A stretch of 14,407 bases of DNA, taken from the NCBI GenBank assembly GCA_005885015.1, contig VAYG01000132.1:1-14407 (forward strand). Direction: 5' to 3'. This DNA comes from Actinomycetota bacterium (GTDB taxonomy: Bacteria; Actinomycetota; UBA4738). Below, piece by piece: positions 13,561-14,407 of this stretch (positions within the stretch are counted from its first letter, which is position 1; every line of letters begins with the position of its first letter). A program made the position numbers and the translations under genes. Under the pieces are notes generated by a model. The model searched no databases, was not told the origin of the DNA, and was given only the letters and a program-made list of their open reading frames with translations.

Positions 13561-13625
13561 TCCCCATCAACCCGATAGGATTTGACCGACGCCGATCCCG
13601 GGAGGGCGGGGAAAGGGGGGGCCGA

Positions 13626-14407
13626 GTGAGCGGATATGCCAATCCGAAAGCGCTGGTCGAGACCGACTGGCTGGAGGAACACCAGAACGACCCGTCCATC
13701 AGGATCATCGAGGTGGACGAGGACACCTCCGCCTACGAGAAGGGGCACATCGCCGGCGCCCTCGGGTGGGACTGGTTCAAGGATCTGCATGCCCCGATCG
13801 GTCGCGACTACGTCGATCAGGAAGGCCTGACCCGACTCCTCGAGCAGTCCGGCGTCGGGCCGGACACCACCGTGGTCCTGTACGGGGGCAACAACAACTG
13901 GTTCGCCGCCTACGCCTACTGGCTCTTGAAGTACCTGGGCCTCGGCAACGTCAAGCTCCTCAACGGGGGCCGGAAGAAGTGGGAGCTGGAGAGCCGGCTG
14001 CTCACCCAGGAGGCGCCGAGCTACCCGGCCGGTCGCCTGACGATCGAGAACCCGGTGCGGGGCGACATCAGGGCGTTTCGCGATTACGTCCTGGGGCGCG
14101 TCGAGGAGGGCAACAGCTCCTTCATCGACGTCCGCTCCCCCGAGGAGTACCGGGGGGAGAAGCTCGCCCCCGACCACCTGCCCCAGGAGCAGGCCCAGGT
14201 CCCCGGGCACATCCCGGGGGCGGCCAACATCCCCTGGGCCAAGGCGGCCAACGAGGACGGCACGTTCAAGTCGGTGGAGGAGCTCACCGCCCTGTACCAG
14301 GGGGCCGGGAGCACCCCCGAGAAGGAGGTCATCGCGTACTGCCGGAGCGGGGAGCGCCCCTCCCACACCTGGTTCGCCCTGACCGAGCTGCTGGGCTACC
14401 CCAAGGT
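13626..14407 (+). CDS. sseA: Thiosulfate/3-mercaptopyruvate sulfurtransferase, SseA type (partial, C-terminus off right edge)
   Basis: Two-domain rhodanese that moves sulfane sulfur from thiosulfate or mercaptopyruvate to acceptors such as cyanide or thiols. GTG at 13626 with GGGGAAAGGGGGG upstream gives 260 residues before the window ends; the family is about 280, so only the tail is missing. N-terminal inactive rhodanese domain: IIEVDEDTSAYEKGHIAGAL, then VLYGGNNNWFAAYAYW, where the catalytic Cys position is not Cys. C-terminal active domain: SFIDVRSPEEYRG, then VPGHIPGAANIPWAKA, and the active loop YCRSGERPSHTWF with catalytic C239. The CRSGER loop favours a thiosulfate sulfurtransferase. 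Confidence 0.94.
   Translation, partial: MSGYANPKALVETDWLEEHQNDPSIRIIEVDEDTSAYEKGHIAGALGWDWFKDLHAPIGRDYVDQEGLTRLLEQSGVGPDTTVVLYGGNNNWFAAYAYWLLKYLGLGNVKLLNGGRKKWELESRLLTQEAPSYPAGRLTIENPVRGDIRAFRDYVLGRVEEGNSSFIDVRSPEEYRGEKLAPDHLPQEQAQVPGHIPGAANIPWAKAANEDGTFKSVEELTALYQGAGSTPEKEVIAYCRSGERPSHTWFALTELLGYPK

Noticed and set aside
1..14407. tRNA or rRNA genes, CRISPR arrays, insertion sequences, phage genes
   Set aside because: None seen: no cloverleaf-like runs, regularly spaced repeats, transposase motifs or terminal repeats. The window looks like ordinary core chromosome.

Overview
The window is GC-rich bacterial chromosome with tightly packed genes, several GTG or TTG starts and mostly TGA or TAG stops. 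The gene types fit an actinobacterium: a homodimeric AceE-type pyruvate dehydrogenase E1, a one-lipoyl-domain E2 of the SucB/DlaT kind next to lipB, an SseA-type rhodanese and a MIP18-family protein. Phylum is inferred from gene content only. The pattern of broken genes (below) would suit an assembled, unpolished or metagenomic contig.

Layout. (1) 1-5122, minus strand: a lipoate-centred operon transcribed lpdA (E3) > sucB/dlaT-like E2 > lipB > GNAT acetyltransferase > aceE (E1, running off the left edge). E1, E2 and E3 make the pyruvate dehydrogenase complex and LipB supplies the octanoyl precursor of the lipoyl group on E2. (2) 5235-6297, plus strand: gcvT, divergent from lpdA, also part of lipoate/E3-dependent metabolism (glycine cleavage). 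The shared intergenic region carries a perfect 15-bp palindrome. (3) 6319-8812, minus strand: a lipoprotein, an M20 dipeptidase and a small PH/GRAM-like protein, closely spaced. (4) 8915-12488, plus strand: a cobalamin riboswitch with a clear intrinsic terminator, then btuF-btuC-btuD, a B12-type ABC importer whose ATPase carries an extra Rossmann-like C-terminal domain. (5) 12485-13111, minus: an orphan NarL/FixJ response regulator, convergent with btuD and sharing the CTAG that supplies both stop codons. (6) 13159-14407, plus: a MIP18/DUF59 Fe-S assembly protein and an SseA-type sulfurtransferase that runs off the right edge.

The most striking anomaly is that four genes are interrupted (GNAT, E2, gcvT, btuF). 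In three of them (GNAT, gcvT, btuF) a short conserved stretch, roughly 10-20 residues judged from family knowledge, appears to be missing at the break. In E2 the change looks like a single missing base in the Pro/Ala linker. In GNAT and gcvT the bases at the junction read sensibly in both frames, as expected for a collapse between short direct repeats. This is either repeated assembly collapse or genuine microhomology deletion, and reads are needed to decide. The best candidate for new biology is the C-terminal extension of BtuD under riboswitch control.
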